Of a stretch of 64,000 nucleotides of DNA, positions 25,235 to 34,220 are shown piece by piece. Source of the stretch: Alicyclobacillus fastidiosus. GTDB lineage: Bacteria; Bacillota; Bacilli; Alicyclobacillales; Alicyclobacillaceae. The DNA is taken from positions 4,888,501 to 4,952,500 of the forward strand of contig NZ_CP104067.1 in NCBI RefSeq assembly GCF_026651875.1, read 5' to 3'. The notes below the pieces were generated by a model. That model was not told the DNA's origin. It searched no databases and saw only the letters and a list, made by a program, of their open reading frames with translations. Position numbers and translations under genes: made by a program. The first letter of the stretch is position 1. The number at the start of each line of letters is the position of its first letter.

Positions 25235-26548
25235 TCACTGCGTAGCCAAAGGACTTGCCACCACCCACAAATCCATCTCCGATAAGACAAATTCGCAGAA
25301 CAGCATATTCGCCCACGAGAACCAATCCCGTGTAAATTGAGTGAGATCGTTGCAATCGATACCCTCATGCAACATTCCGGTCCCCGCGTCCATCTGACAA
25401 AGCATTTCTAATAGCTCCTTACGTTCGCCACGGTCGTCTGACGTCAATCCCTGCATAGCTACTGACAGCGCCCAGACGTATCCCTCCGGTGTATGCGAAC
25501 TACCGATGCCACGCACAAGCCCCGAATAGTAGTACGGATTCTGAGCACTCAGGAGAAACTTTCGAGTATTAAGATAAATAGGGTCATCTTTCTTACAATA
25601 TCCTAAGTACGGGATCGACAATAAACTCGGCACATTCGCGTCATCCATCAGCACATAATGACCAAGTCCATCTACTTCGTAGGCGTAAACGTCACCAAAT
25701 TTTGGATGAGAAACGATTCCATAATTCTTGATACCATTGTTAATCTCTTCCGATAACGAAGAAATTAATCGAGTGGTTTCTAAGTCTCCTATCACATCTC
25801 GAAAAATTTCTTCGAGATACTGAAGTACAACTACTACAAACATGTTAGACGGAATTAGATAACTATACGTGCACGCGTCATCACTTGGGCGAAACCCGGA
25901 CCATGTCATACCTGTAACGCCGGTGATGGGGCCTTTGCCTTCGCGGGACAATGTATCGAGTTTGCGCGATCCGTCACGCTCAAAGACATATGTGGAGTCT
26001 CGTTCGTGATTCTGCTCCGTCCGCCAAATTGATAGAATTTCACGAACAACTTGTTTAAAAACGTCCGATTGCAGATGATCAACTTTGCCTGTGGATTTCC
26101 AGTATAGATAAGACAGTTGAATGGGGTAGCACAAGGAATCAATTTCATATTTGCGCTCCCACACTCCGCCTGACATAGCCGTTTTGTCTTTCTGGTGACC
26201 CGCTCCATTGTCCTTTACGTTGAACGCATTAGCGTATGGATCTACCAAAATGGAGTTCAGTTGTCGATATATGACTCCCTCAATCATTTCGGCGATTTCG
26301 TGATTTTCACCAGCGAGTAACAAGTATGGTCGCACTTGTGCGGTCGAATCGCGCAACCACATAGCTGGAATATCCCCTGTAATGACAAAGGTATCCCTTT
26401 CCCCTTGTGGCAAAATCGTGGTGGACATGGTATTACTGAAACAATTTTTGAACAGCTGGGTGACCATCGATGAGTTGCCAAACCATTCTTCTACCTGTTG
26501 AGTTATTTGTTTCATCGCTGACATCGTGGTAACTGAAACTGCGGACAT
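25235..26548 (-). CDS. GH125 exo-alpha-1,6-mannosidase
   Basis: Metal-independent mannosidase of 437 residues with the (alpha/alpha)6 barrel of family GH125, which removes non-reducing alpha-1,6-linked mannose. Family signatures are TGDIPAMWLRDSTAQVRPYL, GGVWERKYEIDSLCYPIQLS, TWSGFRPSDDACTYSYLIPS, LMDDANVPSLLSIPYLGY and the C-terminal RDWFSWANMLFCEF. ATG 26548 follows GGGGAGG. No signal peptide is seen, so it acts on imported oligosaccharides. It stands downstream of the two sugar-permease genes and upstream of the GH38 remnant. Confidence 0.92.
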   Translation of the reverse strand: MSAVSVTTMSAMKQITQQVEEWFGNSSMVTQLFKNCFSNTMSTTILPQGERDTFVITGDIPAMWLRDSTAQVRPYLLLAGENHEIAEMIEGVIYRQLNSILVDPYANAFNVKDNGAGHQKDKTAMSGGVWERKYEIDSLCYPIQLSYLYWKSTGKVDHLQSDVFKQVVREILSIWRTEQNHERDSTYVFERDGSRKLDTLSREGKGPITGVTGMTWSGFRPSDDACTYSYLIPSNMFVVVVLQYLEEIFRDVIGDLETTRLISSLSEEINNGIKNYGIVSHPKFGDVYAYEVDGLGHYVLMDDANVPSLLSIPYLGYCKKDDPIYLNTRKFLLSAQNPYYYSGLVRGIGSSHTPEGYVWALSVAMQGLTSDDRGERKELLEMLCQMDAGTGMLHEGIDCNDLTQFTRDWFSWANMLFCEFVLSEMDLWVVASPLATQ

Positions 26549-26632
26549 ATATATTGCCTCCCCGGTCTTGGAAAATAATAATATTTGTATATGGTCCATA
26601 AATTAGCAGGTTGTTCGTCTGTAAAGTTACTT

Positions 26633-27469
26633 TTAACCTTTAAACGCCCCTGCCACTCCATTTACAAACCACCTTTGCAGTACAAGGAAGACGATCACCA
26701 CCGGAGCAGCTACAAGTACGGAGGCCGCAGCTGCCACAGACCAGCTTGCTCCGAACGTTCCAAAGAAATAATCAAGTCCGAGAGGTGCTGTATAAAGATT
26801 GGAGTTGCTAAGAACGATAAGTGGCCACAAAAAATTATCCCAAGACCCAAGAAACCCCATGATAGCTAATGCAGCAAGCGTTGGAACAACGAGTGGTGTG
26901 AGGACCTGTATAAAGATGCGAAAATCACCGGCACCATCGATCCGGGCTGCTTCGTCGAGTTCGTGTGAAATAGTGTTAAAGGATTGATAAAGCAGAAATA
27001 CGGAAAATGCACTAAATATGCTTGGCACAATGACGCCCCAATAAGTGTTAAGCAAGTGCAAATGAAGCGTAAGTAGATAAGAGGGCACTAAGGTTCCCTG
27101 TGAAGGTAGAACCAAGGTAGCGACAATTAAACCCATCACGATGCGTCGCCCTCGAAACTTCATTCGTGCCAAGGGATAAGCGGTTATCAAGGTCACCACG
27201 ATATTCAGCCCAACGGAAATCATTGCAATCAAGAAACTGTTCCACATATAGCGGCCAAAATTGTAATTCTTAAAGGTTTCCACATAATTAGAGAGTGTGA
27301 CGGGGTGTGGAATCAAATGAGGTGGTACAGAAAAAGGGTTTTCGGACGGTGACATCAATGAAGTTGAGACCAACCAAACCAGTGGGAACAGAAAGATAAT
27401 CGTTCCAAGCGCCATAAATAAGTACGAGACAAAAATCCGACTATTTTTCGCTGAAAGTCCCATTCTCAT
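26633..27469 (-). CDS. Carbohydrate ABC transporter permease (MalG-like)
   Basis: Inner-membrane permease of 278 residues with six membrane segments. The EAA loop that contacts the ATPase reads ELDEAARIDGAGDFRIF. ATG 27469 is preceded by GGAGG and overlaps the stop of the partner permease by four bases. It pairs with the MalF-like gene upstream and the lipoprotein at 29837. No ATPase gene of the CUT1 type is nearby, so a shared MsmX-like ATPase elsewhere in the genome is expected. Predicted cargo is a mannoside, from context. Confidence 0.92.
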   Translation of the reverse strand: MRMGLSAKNSRIFVSYLFMALGTIIFLFPLVWLVSTSLMSPSENPFSVPPHLIPHPVTLSNYVETFKNYNFGRYMWNSFLIAMISVGLNIVVTLITAYPLARMKFRGRRIVMGLIVATLVLPSQGTLVPSYLLTLHLHLLNTYWGVIVPSIFSAFSVFLLYQSFNTISHELDEAARIDGAGDFRIFIQVLTPLVVPTLAALAIMGFLGSWDNFLWPLIVLSNSNLYTAPLGLDYFFGTFGASWSVAAAASVLVAAPVVIVFLVLQRWFVNGVAGAFKG

Positions 27470-28380
27470 TTGCTGTACCTCCTGGACGATATCCAAAATT
27501 GGGCAAGTGATATGATGATTAGAATTAACCAGATGAAGTTCCCAGCCGCCGCGCTAAACCCGAACTTATACTGAGAAAATGCTTGTTGGTACACATATAC
27601 CAGCATCGTTGTGGTACTTTGTAGCGGGCCGCCACCTGTTAATGTGTAAATTTCCGTAAAAACAGACATGGCGCTTAACGTAGACGCGATCATAACGTAG
27701 ATCATAAATGGCCAAATACTCGGAATAACGACATATCGAACGCGCTGCAAAAACGTTGCTCCATCCAATGCGGCCGCATCATATAACTCCTCAGGTATGC
27801 TCTGTAAGCCTGCCAGGTAAATGATCATGTAATATCCTATACCCTTCCAAACCGTTACAAACATCACCGAGAAAATAGCAATATTTTTGCTCGACAGAAA
27901 TGGAACCGGAGTGTTGACGAGTTTGAGGGAATACATCACATCGTTCAAAAATCCAGTTGTAGAAAACAGTTCGTTGAAGACAATGCCGACGACGACCATA
28001 CTGATAACCACTGGAACGAAAAAAATGCCTCTAAAAAGCGTAGTGAGGGGTAATTTCTGATTCATCAACACGGCTGCAAGTAAAGGGACTATCATCAAGA
28101 CCGGAACGACTATTAAATATTCAAGCGAGCGATACACGGAATCCCAAAACCCTGGGCCGCTCATCAGTTGAACGTAGTTTTGGAATCCGATGAACTTCCC
28201 AGAATTTCCGGGCGATGCATTTGTAAATCCCAGCCAAAAAGCGTAAATTGACGGGAAATAACTCCACATCAACAACAACACGAGCCCTGGTGTCAAAAGT
28301 ACCCATGCAAACCATGCGCTGTGATTCTTCACCCCACCTTTTGACTTCTTAAGTGCGATAGTCATAGTCTGTATGCTCAC
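27466..28380 (-). CDS. Carbohydrate ABC transporter permease (MalF-like)
   Basis: Permease of 304 residues with six membrane segments and the EAA loop ELYDAAALDGATFLQRV. GTG 28380 is the better start, with GGAGG seven bases before it. It forms the translocation channel with the MalG-like protein. The divergent GntR regulator gene lies 230 bases away, separated by an AT-rich palindrome that may control this operon. Confidence 0.92.
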   Translation of the reverse strand: MSIQTMTIALKKSKGGVKNHSAWFAWVLLTPGLVLLLMWSYFPSIYAFWLGFTNASPGNSGKFIGFQNYVQLMSGPGFWDSVYRSLEYLIVVPVLMIVPLLAAVLMNQKLPLTTLFRGIFFVPVVISMVVVGIVFNELFSTTGFLNDVMYSLKLVNTPVPFLSSKNIAIFSVMFVTVWKGIGYYMIIYLAGLQSIPEELYDAAALDGATFLQRVRYVVIPSIWPFMIYVMIASTLSAMSVFTEIYTLTGGGPLQSTTTMLVYVYQQAFSQYKFGFSAAAGNFIWLILIIISLAQFWISSRRYSK

Positions 28381-28486
28381 TTGCAATCCTCCTAAATGAC
28401 GAGTTATTTTAATTCGAATGATAGGAGCTGAAAGGATTGGAATTCATGAACTTAGGAAGTAACTATCCACCTCTTCCCCGAAAACA

Positions 28487-28506
28487 AATAATATATTAAT
28501 ATTATT
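28487..28506. promoter_or_regulatory. AT-rich palindrome between permease operon and gntR
   Basis: Perfect arms AATAATAT and ATATTATT around ATTA. It is centrally placed between divergent genes, as expected for an operator of the adjacent GntR-LacI regulator. Similar AT-only repeats occur before the SBP gene (31276-31320), the GH38 gene (47500-47511) and GH125. Confidence 0.45.
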
Positions 28507-28612
28507 ATATATTTTCGATAAATTACTCTTTGTTTCTACTTATATTCCGTTTTAAACGTGCTGAAATATCACTACATTTCGTAATATAAAAGACAATTAA
28601 GGAGTGAGTGTA

Positions 28613-29770
28613 TTGAACACCAACGTCTCTAAGGCCTCTAAGGCTTCCAAGTATCAAAAAGTGTATCAATATCTTTGTAACGAGATTGCATTCGGAACTT
28701 ACAAACCCGGCGATATGATCCCCACCGAGGAAGAGCTAACGAAGCAGTTTAATGTCAGTCGTGTCACCACAAATCGTGCTCTCCAATTGCTGGTCAACGA
28801 AGGCATTATTGAACGGAAAGCCGGCATCGGCACGTTTGTCTCCAAACAGAATGAAAGAACCAAGACATCGGGCATGGAGAGTAACGTGTCGTCCATCGGG
28901 AAGCAAGTGCATAAAATCGGGCTCGTGCTTCCTTTTCTCAGCAGCATTTATGGACATACGATTCTCACTGAATTAGAACGACTCTGTTCCGACCACGATA
29001 TGGTTCTGACAGTCGCTTGTTCGTATGCTGACCAAGAAAAAGAGAAAGTCGCTATCAATCGACTTGTCGACTCAGGTGTGGACGGACTCGTGGTATTTCC
29101 CGTCAACGGTGATTATTACAATGAAGCACTTTTAAAATTGCATGTCGAAAAGTTTCCGTTAGTGCTCATCGACAAAAACCTGCAGGGCATTCCATTCTCC
29201 TGCGTATCGACCAATAACAGAAAAGCTTCTTATGAATTGACATCTTATTTAATAAGTCTCAATCATGAAGAAATCGCCTTTGTGATGCCGCACTCTAATT
29301 TCACCTCGTCCCTAATCGAACGGCTCGATGGATATCGGCTAGCCTTGACCGAAGCAAACATCAGTATTCGCGAAGAGTACATTTTATCAGGTGTAGAAAC
29401 GGTAAATGTTACCAATGATCAAGTCGACAACCGATACATCAAGATTCTCGAGCCATTTCTTCGCGATTATCCGCAAATTACGGCAGTGGTGGCGACGGAC
29501 GATGCGATCGCGCAGAACATCTTGCAAGCAGCAAACGCTATCGGAAAGCATGTTCCAGATGACTTGTCGATCGTTTGCTTTGACGGGCCCGCACCTCGAT
29601 GGAATAGTTGGAATTTCACACATATGGTGCAAGACGAGACAGGGATGGCGACAAAGACATTCGAAATTCTCAATGAACTCATGCGACGCGACACGAGAGA
29701 TGCCGCACCATTGCACATTGAACTCGAAGCCTCATTCTATCTCGGAGAATCAACAGCAGAGCGGCGATAA
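28613..29770 (+). CDS. GntR-LacI chimeric sugar regulator (AraR-like), copy 1
   Basis: Regulator of 385 residues. A GntR winged helix-turn-helix (residues 12-80, EELTKQFNVSRVTTNRALQL, wing ERKAGIGTFVS) is fused to a LacI/GalR-type periplasmic-binding sensor domain (KIGLVLPFLSSIYGHTIL onward, DDLSIVCFDG), the AraR architecture. TTG 28613 is preferred because AAGGAG lies eight bases upstream; a GTG at 28604 is too close. It is divergent from the permease operon and convergent with the SBP gene. A close paralogue is at 36575-37744. Its ligand is probably a mannose-containing sugar. Confidence 0.92.
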   Translation: MNTNVSKASKASKYQKVYQYLCNEIAFGTYKPGDMIPTEEELTKQFNVSRVTTNRALQLLVNEGIIERKAGIGTFVSKQNERTKTSGMESNVSSIGKQVHKIGLVLPFLSSIYGHTILTELERLCSDHDMVLTVACSYADQEKEKVAINRLVDSGVDGLVVFPVNGDYYNEALLKLHVEKFPLVLIDKNLQGIPFSCVSTNNRKASYELTSYLISLNHEEIAFVMPHSNFTSSLIERLDGYRLALTEANISIREEYILSGVETVNVTNDQVDNRYIKILEPFLRDYPQITAVVATDDAIAQNILQAANAIGKHVPDDLSIVCFDGPAPRWNSWNFTHMVQDETGMATKTFEILNELMRRDTRDAAPLHIELEASFYLGESTAERR

Positions 29771-29836
29771 CTGGTCAGATGGAGACTCGCGATGGGTCAA
29801 AAACGTCGCAGGCCTCCATACTTACCCCACAAGATA

Positions 29837-31225
29837 TCAATTAGATCCATTTTGCGGATTAGAAAGAATGTTGTTAACTGCTTGCGCAGCCTGTTGCAAT
29901 GCAGCGGAAGGAGACATCTCCCCCTCTATCGCGTCATCCCAATACTGATTTAGTGCTTGTACTACTTGCGTCTGATTTGGAAAATCGGTGGTTTGACCTT
30001 GTAAAGTAGGCGAAGTGACAACTTTCTTGTTCGGATCATAGTACTTGTGCTGCAAATTCGTGTACGATTTGGCGACTGGATTTGTGATACCTTGCTCAAA
30101 ACCCGGATTATTGAGTGCTTGTTCAGTATTTGCTCCAACATCCCCGCTTGTGGCTTTATAAAAAGCAAGTTGATTGGATACCGTTAGAAACTGCATCCCC
30201 AACTGAGCCGCTAATTTCGGGTGCTTAGATTGTGCACTTACGGCCCAATACCATCCACTCCCAACTTGTTCATGTGTTGCTGAATACGGACCGGTAATCG
30301 GTGGTCCCACTTTAATATCGTTCAAAATTGGTCCCCAACTATTTTGCAAATCACTGATCAGTCCCGATCCGTAAGTCGCGATTGCACCTTGAACAAATAA
30401 ATTTGTAGGATCTGCAGACGAACCCGTATCCGGATCAAACGCACCTTGCTTGTAAGCATTCGCATACATGGTCAAGACCTTGACACCCTCAGGCGTATCA
30501 AATCCTGCCTTCTTGAAATTTGGAGTCAAAAGAGGTACTCCAAAATCGTACAACTCCAGGCAAGCACTGGAGCTGCCATAAGTCGTAGCCTCGGATTGCG
30601 GTTGAATCGGACTCAATGACCAATATGCCATTGGATCGGCCTTGTGAAACTTTATTGCGTCTTGTAAATTTTGTTGGACAGTAGTCGGAAGCGTAGTGAT
30701 TCCAGCTTTTTTCAACAGGGCCATGTTATACATTGGTAAACTAGGAAGTGGCGTCGTCCCGTAAAACGGAAACGCATACAAATTACCATTTACCGTCATA
30801 GTCTGGACGGCTGCAGGAAAAAATGACGCAATTTGCGCCTTCGTCAAGTCGTTGTTCAAAGGTGCATAGTATTTATATAGTTGTTGCACAGGTGTGAACT
30901 CATTGATAAGGTCTGGGGAATTATTCCCCTGATACGCTGCAATTAATTTCTGATCAAAGCCAGTCGCAGGGACGTCGACCCAATTCACTGTCACTCCCGG
31001 ATGTGCCTTTTCAAATTGCGAAATGACACTATCAATGTAGGGTTTGAATTTTTCCAATTGATAAGTCCACATGGTAAGTGTGATAGATTTCGAGCCACTG
31101 GTATTCGCTTTCGACGCACCTGTTGTGGTGTTAGCATTATTAGAATTCGTTCCGCAGCCTGCCACCAGCATCGCAGACAACGCACATGCCATTGATGCTA
31201 CACCAACCTTTTTCATGCTTCTCAA
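29837..31225 (-). CDS. Sugar ABC transporter substrate-binding lipoprotein
   Basis: Extracellular binding protein of 462 residues (family 1, MalE-like). The signal peptide ends in the lipobox LVAGC, followed by a Ser/Asn/Thr-rich linker and the SBP fold (LTMWTYQLEKFKPYID, SGWYWAVSAQS). It would be anchored by the lipidated cysteine and feed the MalFG-like permeases. The TTG start at 31225 has GGGGAG upstream; ATG at 31216 is an alternative. The promoter region carries a perfect 19-bp inverted repeat. The regulator gene sits between it and the permeases on the opposite strand. Confidence 0.9.
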   Translation of the reverse strand: MRSMKKVGVASMACALSAMLVAGCGTNSNNANTTTGASKANTSGSKSITLTMWTYQLEKFKPYIDSVISQFEKAHPGVTVNWVDVPATGFDQKLIAAYQGNNSPDLINEFTPVQQLYKYYAPLNNDLTKAQIASFFPAAVQTMTVNGNLYAFPFYGTTPLPSLPMYNMALLKKAGITTLPTTVQQNLQDAIKFHKADPMAYWSLSPIQPQSEATTYGSSSACLELYDFGVPLLTPNFKKAGFDTPEGVKVLTMYANAYKQGAFDPDTGSSADPTNLFVQGAIATYGSGLISDLQNSWGPILNDIKVGPPITGPYSATHEQVGSGWYWAVSAQSKHPKLAAQLGMQFLTVSNQLAFYKATSGDVGANTEQALNNPGFEQGITNPVAKSYTNLQHKYYDPNKKVVTSPTLQGQTTDFPNQTQVVQALNQYWDDAIEGEMSPSAALQQAAQAVNNILSNPQNGSN

Positions 31226-31275
31226 ATTGATCTCCCCTTCAACTTTAGTTACAGTACGTTTCTGAAAAAATCTAA

Positions 31276-31320
31276 CAACTTATTATAATATAATATTCTT
31301 AATTATATTATAATAAGTTG
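31276..31320. promoter_or_regulatory. Perfect 19-bp inverted repeat before the SBP gene
   Basis: Arms CAACTTATTATAATATAAT and its exact complement are separated by seven bases, 51 bases before the SBP start. Each arm contains TATTATAATA, also present in the palindrome ahead of GH38. It is a likely regulator-binding site and may also act as a hairpin. Confidence 0.55.
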
Positions 31321-31510
31321 TTTGTAGTATTGGCAAGCGCTTTCTCAACCCGTATTAAGCTTCAGAAAATAACTCAGAAGGCTACATGTGTTGCGTTTTA
31401 TGACATCTTAGAACTGGACAAACAAGGAAAGAACGGTGTATTACTTCATCTGTTCATTTATCATATTATAGCTTAATTATATTTTCATATTATTTAAACC
31501 TCTTTGGGAT

Positions 31511-31668
31511 ATGAACGACATCGTCAAGCCCCGTGTCATGATAGGGTTAAAAGCCCGAACCGAAGACACGGTTTGTCGACGGTTGGCACACTAATATCCG
31601 TGGTTACCACATTTTCGTACCTACGTCCAAGGGCTGCCTCGGACTAGTGACGTGCGTCAGGCTCTGGG
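31511..31668. repeat. Solo copy of the IS110/IS1111-type non-coding end
   Basis: About 160 bases matching 62454-62618 at roughly 85% identity by eye, starting exactly at the terminal ATGAACGACATCG. Shared blocks include CGTCAAGCCCCGTGTC, GTCGACGGTTGGCACACT and CTGCCTCGGACTAG. No transposase is nearby, so this is a relic of a former insertion, or an orphan guide-RNA locus. Confidence 0.7.
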
Positions 31669-31812
31669 TCCGTCTGCATCTATGGTATCGCCATGTGCCA
31701 ACAGATGAACGTTTGGTTCCTAAGAGTAATCTAGATTTTAGATCGATGCTCCTGTCAGCCGGAGAATCCCACCATCATCATCTTCCATGTTGTGACCTTA
31801 ATCACACAATAA

Positions 31813-31838
31813 ACACCCCCACCTGTTAGCAGGCGGGG
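31813..31838 (-). terminator. Terminator behind the 714-residue gene
   Basis: On the minus strand CCCCGCCTG and CAGGTGGGG pair around CTAA, followed by TGTTTATTG. It lies about 100 bases past the stop codon of the putative hydrolase. Confidence 0.55.
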
Positions 31839-31940
31839 ATTAGTCAGCGCGTCTTTATTTGTGGATGCCACCCGTAATCCCTTTGGCAAACTCTCCGACC
31901 ATGGCAGCAGCTTGCTCTAATTCCACCGTGAGCAAGGTAT

Positions 31941-34085
31941 TCACCAATATATTTTCACGTGGACTCCTGTCGGATTGTTCGCGTACCGAATACACAACGT
32001 CGAACTCGGTTCATCCCATTCAAACTTTGCACCATCGTTGTGAACTTTGTCCTGGATCGTAATCTTTTGCGGCCTTTGTGGGCAGCGAAATCTGGCTATT
32101 CCATTCACGTTTTCGGGACCTCTGGCAACGAACTCGAACCCTTTATCCGTTCTAGATATTGATTCGATCCGTGATGATGCTGCAATTAGTTGAAGTTCTT
32201 GTTCTATTGCAGTCAAGTCATATAATAAAATGTTATCTCCGGGATAGAGCGTAATTCGATGTACAATTGGAAGGTTTGCGTCGAAAAGATTTACGTATGA
32301 ACCGCTGAGAACTACAGGTTCTTGATGATAAGATTCATCCATAACGGAAGCAATCACGTACGGACCACGTTCCAAAACGAACGCGTTTGTCGGGCACCAC
32401 TCTAGATGAACATCATCCACCGAACCGATGGCATCCTTCACCATGTCCCGAAGTCGGTTGGCCTTCACTCGTTCATGAGCACAGCTTGCAGGATGAATCG
32501 GAAAATAGGCCAAAATTCCCTTTCCAACGGAATATGAGCCTTCCGTTAGCGACGTTCGCAAACCCAAGCTCTCAAAGAGGTGTTCTGCTGGTGAGAGATA
32601 CTTTCGTTTGCCATGGTTCCACCATTCCCGAACCTGATGGAAGCCATCACTGCCGTCACCGACATAAATTAAGATGCCACCGTCAAGTACCCACTGAGCC
32701 AACGAATTATGAAGGTCTGGAGATTCTGGTTTCATAAATTCATAGCTGAGCACGAGAATACGATAGTCGTCCAAATAGGCCGGAAATCGTTTAATATTGT
32801 CCAACTGGACCGGGCGCACCACAAGCCCGTGTTTGAGCAATGGTAGAGCCAACCCATAGAAAGGAGACCAATCCAGAAGGTCGTTAGAAGTTGAACCGTG
32901 AACCGAGTTCAATTCGGGTATCTTCCGTTGATACATCGCCGAGTCAGCAAGCAGTATCCCCACCTCAAGATGATGCTCCCGCCAGGAAATTCGCTTTTGA
33001 TCCATATCCCCAAGCGTATGCATGACCACCAATAATTTGGTCGCATAATCGGCCGGTATATTTTCTCTACCAAGTTCGTCTTCCCGAGGGTATTTTCCAT
33101 TGAACACTCGGCTTGGCCAAGGGCATACTTCAAAGCGTGAAATATGTGGATGGAACAAAGACGCCACCACAGTTTGGAAATAGTTTTGTTCGTAGTCTTT
33201 CCAAGTGTGTTTGGGATCGTCTTCAATGGGGTCGTGTAAAAACCACATCCGTCGGTTTGTACCCCGAACTAATTCCTGCATAATGCCGTATTCCAGAAAG
33301 GCGGTCTCAAACGTTCTTTCCTTACGAATCCCTTCGTAGACGTTTGGAGTCCTCGCGGTCCCCGTCCAAATTTGCGCGATGTAGCCATCAATCCCAGGCA
33401 AGTCCAATAAACGGGACTCGGGGCTGACAATCCGCCACTGCGTATAGTTGATCAAACTGTGCGTAGGGACATAGAAGCGAATGTTACGGTTGTATGTTAC
33501 TTTTGCGTATTCTTTCAAAGTACTGCACATTCGATCCAGACACCGTGTGAACAAATACGCTTTCAAACGAGAGGCCCGGTACTGCGCATCCTCAGTTTCA
33601 TGCGGAGGCTGCCACGGTTCCCTGTAATAGATTTCCCACTCCCTCTTGAACGCGTCCGAATAGCCTCCCTCCACCCAAAATTCTGGTTCTTCCAAATGGA
33701 TAGATTCAACGCCGGCGTCCACGGCCACCCGTATTCTTTCTGTAAGGAAGTCTGCAAAGGCAATCGTCGGCACCATATAAGGAACGTCAATGCCGTGGCT
33801 GATATTGTCCCCCTTGGAGTTGCGCTGAGCTTCATCCCAATGTGCTCTTCCGTCTACCTTCCCATTCAAATAATCTTGATATTCTCCCCATGAGACACCG
33901 GTCATCAAATGTACGATGTATCCCTTGTCCCGCCACTGTTTGATTCGATCCGGCATGGTTTCATCAATACCGTAAACCATTACAAAGTCTGCCTGAAGAT
34001 CATACGTGGGATGGTACGGCGATAATTCTTGAAATCCTGTACGTTCCTCCGAGCGATTTCTGGAAGTAATTCCCAAACCTACCAA
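31941..34085 (-). CDS. Uncharacterised large protein, probable glycoside hydrolase (GH42-like layout)
   Basis: A 714-residue cytoplasmic protein that I cannot assign to a named family. The first 370 residues alternate strands and helices like a TIM barrel, with acidic strand ends (SIHLEEPEFWVEGGYSDAF near 135) and an aromatic-rich WPSRVFNGKYPRED. Residues about 430-520 look like a glutamine-amidotransferase-like domain (YRILVLSYEF, WVLDGGILIYVGDGSDGF), as in beta-galactosidase trimerisation domains. The C-terminal 200 residues look like beta-sandwich. The start (TTG 34085) lacks a good ribosome binding site and is uncertain. It lies within mannoside genes, which suggests a sugar substrate. 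Confidence 0.6.
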   Translation of the reverse strand: MVGLGITSRNRSEERTGFQELSPYHPTYDLQADFVMVYGIDETMPDRIKQWRDKGYIVHLMTGVSWGEYQDYLNGKVDGRAHWDEAQRNSKGDNISHGIDVPYMVPTIAFADFLTERIRVAVDAGVESIHLEEPEFWVEGGYSDAFKREWEIYYREPWQPPHETEDAQYRASRLKAYLFTRCLDRMCSTLKEYAKVTYNRNIRFYVPTHSLINYTQWRIVSPESRLLDLPGIDGYIAQIWTGTARTPNVYEGIRKERTFETAFLEYGIMQELVRGTNRRMWFLHDPIEDDPKHTWKDYEQNYFQTVVASLFHPHISRFEVCPWPSRVFNGKYPREDELGRENIPADYATKLLVVMHTLGDMDQKRISWREHHLEVGILLADSAMYQRKIPELNSVHGSTSNDLLDWSPFYGLALPLLKHGLVVRPVQLDNIKRFPAYLDDYRILVLSYEFMKPESPDLHNSLAQWVLDGGILIYVGDGSDGFHQVREWWNHGKRKYLSPAEHLFESLGLRTSLTEGSYSVGKGILAYFPIHPASCAHERVKANRLRDMVKDAIGSVDDVHLEWCPTNAFVLERGPYVIASVMDESYHQEPVVLSGSYVNLFDANLPIVHRITLYPGDNILLYDLTAIEQELQLIAASSRIESISRTDKGFEFVARGPENVNGIARFRCPQRPQKITIQDKVHNDGAKFEWDEPSSTLCIRYANNPTGVHVKIYW

Positions 34086-34220
34086 TCATAGATGATCATC
34101 CTAGCATGAACCAAACCATCCCTTGTTATCCAATGATTCCGGTTATTAATCCGTTGCCCCCGCTGCACCACTGTATATTGTGGTTTCGTCAATTTTCGCA
34201 CCGGAACCGGGACCGTAGAC

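Larger units (their letters stand above)
31226..31940. other. Long intergenic region between SBP gene and putative glycoside hydrolase
   Basis: Holds, in order, the 19-bp inverted repeat, an IS110-end remnant at 31511-31668 and a terminator at 31813-31838. No protein gene is supported. Confidence 0.6.

Noticed and set aside
31941..34085. Assignment of the 714-residue protein to GH42 or GH164
   Set aside because: Only the general domain layout agrees; I could not identify the catalytic pair or family signatures with confidence.
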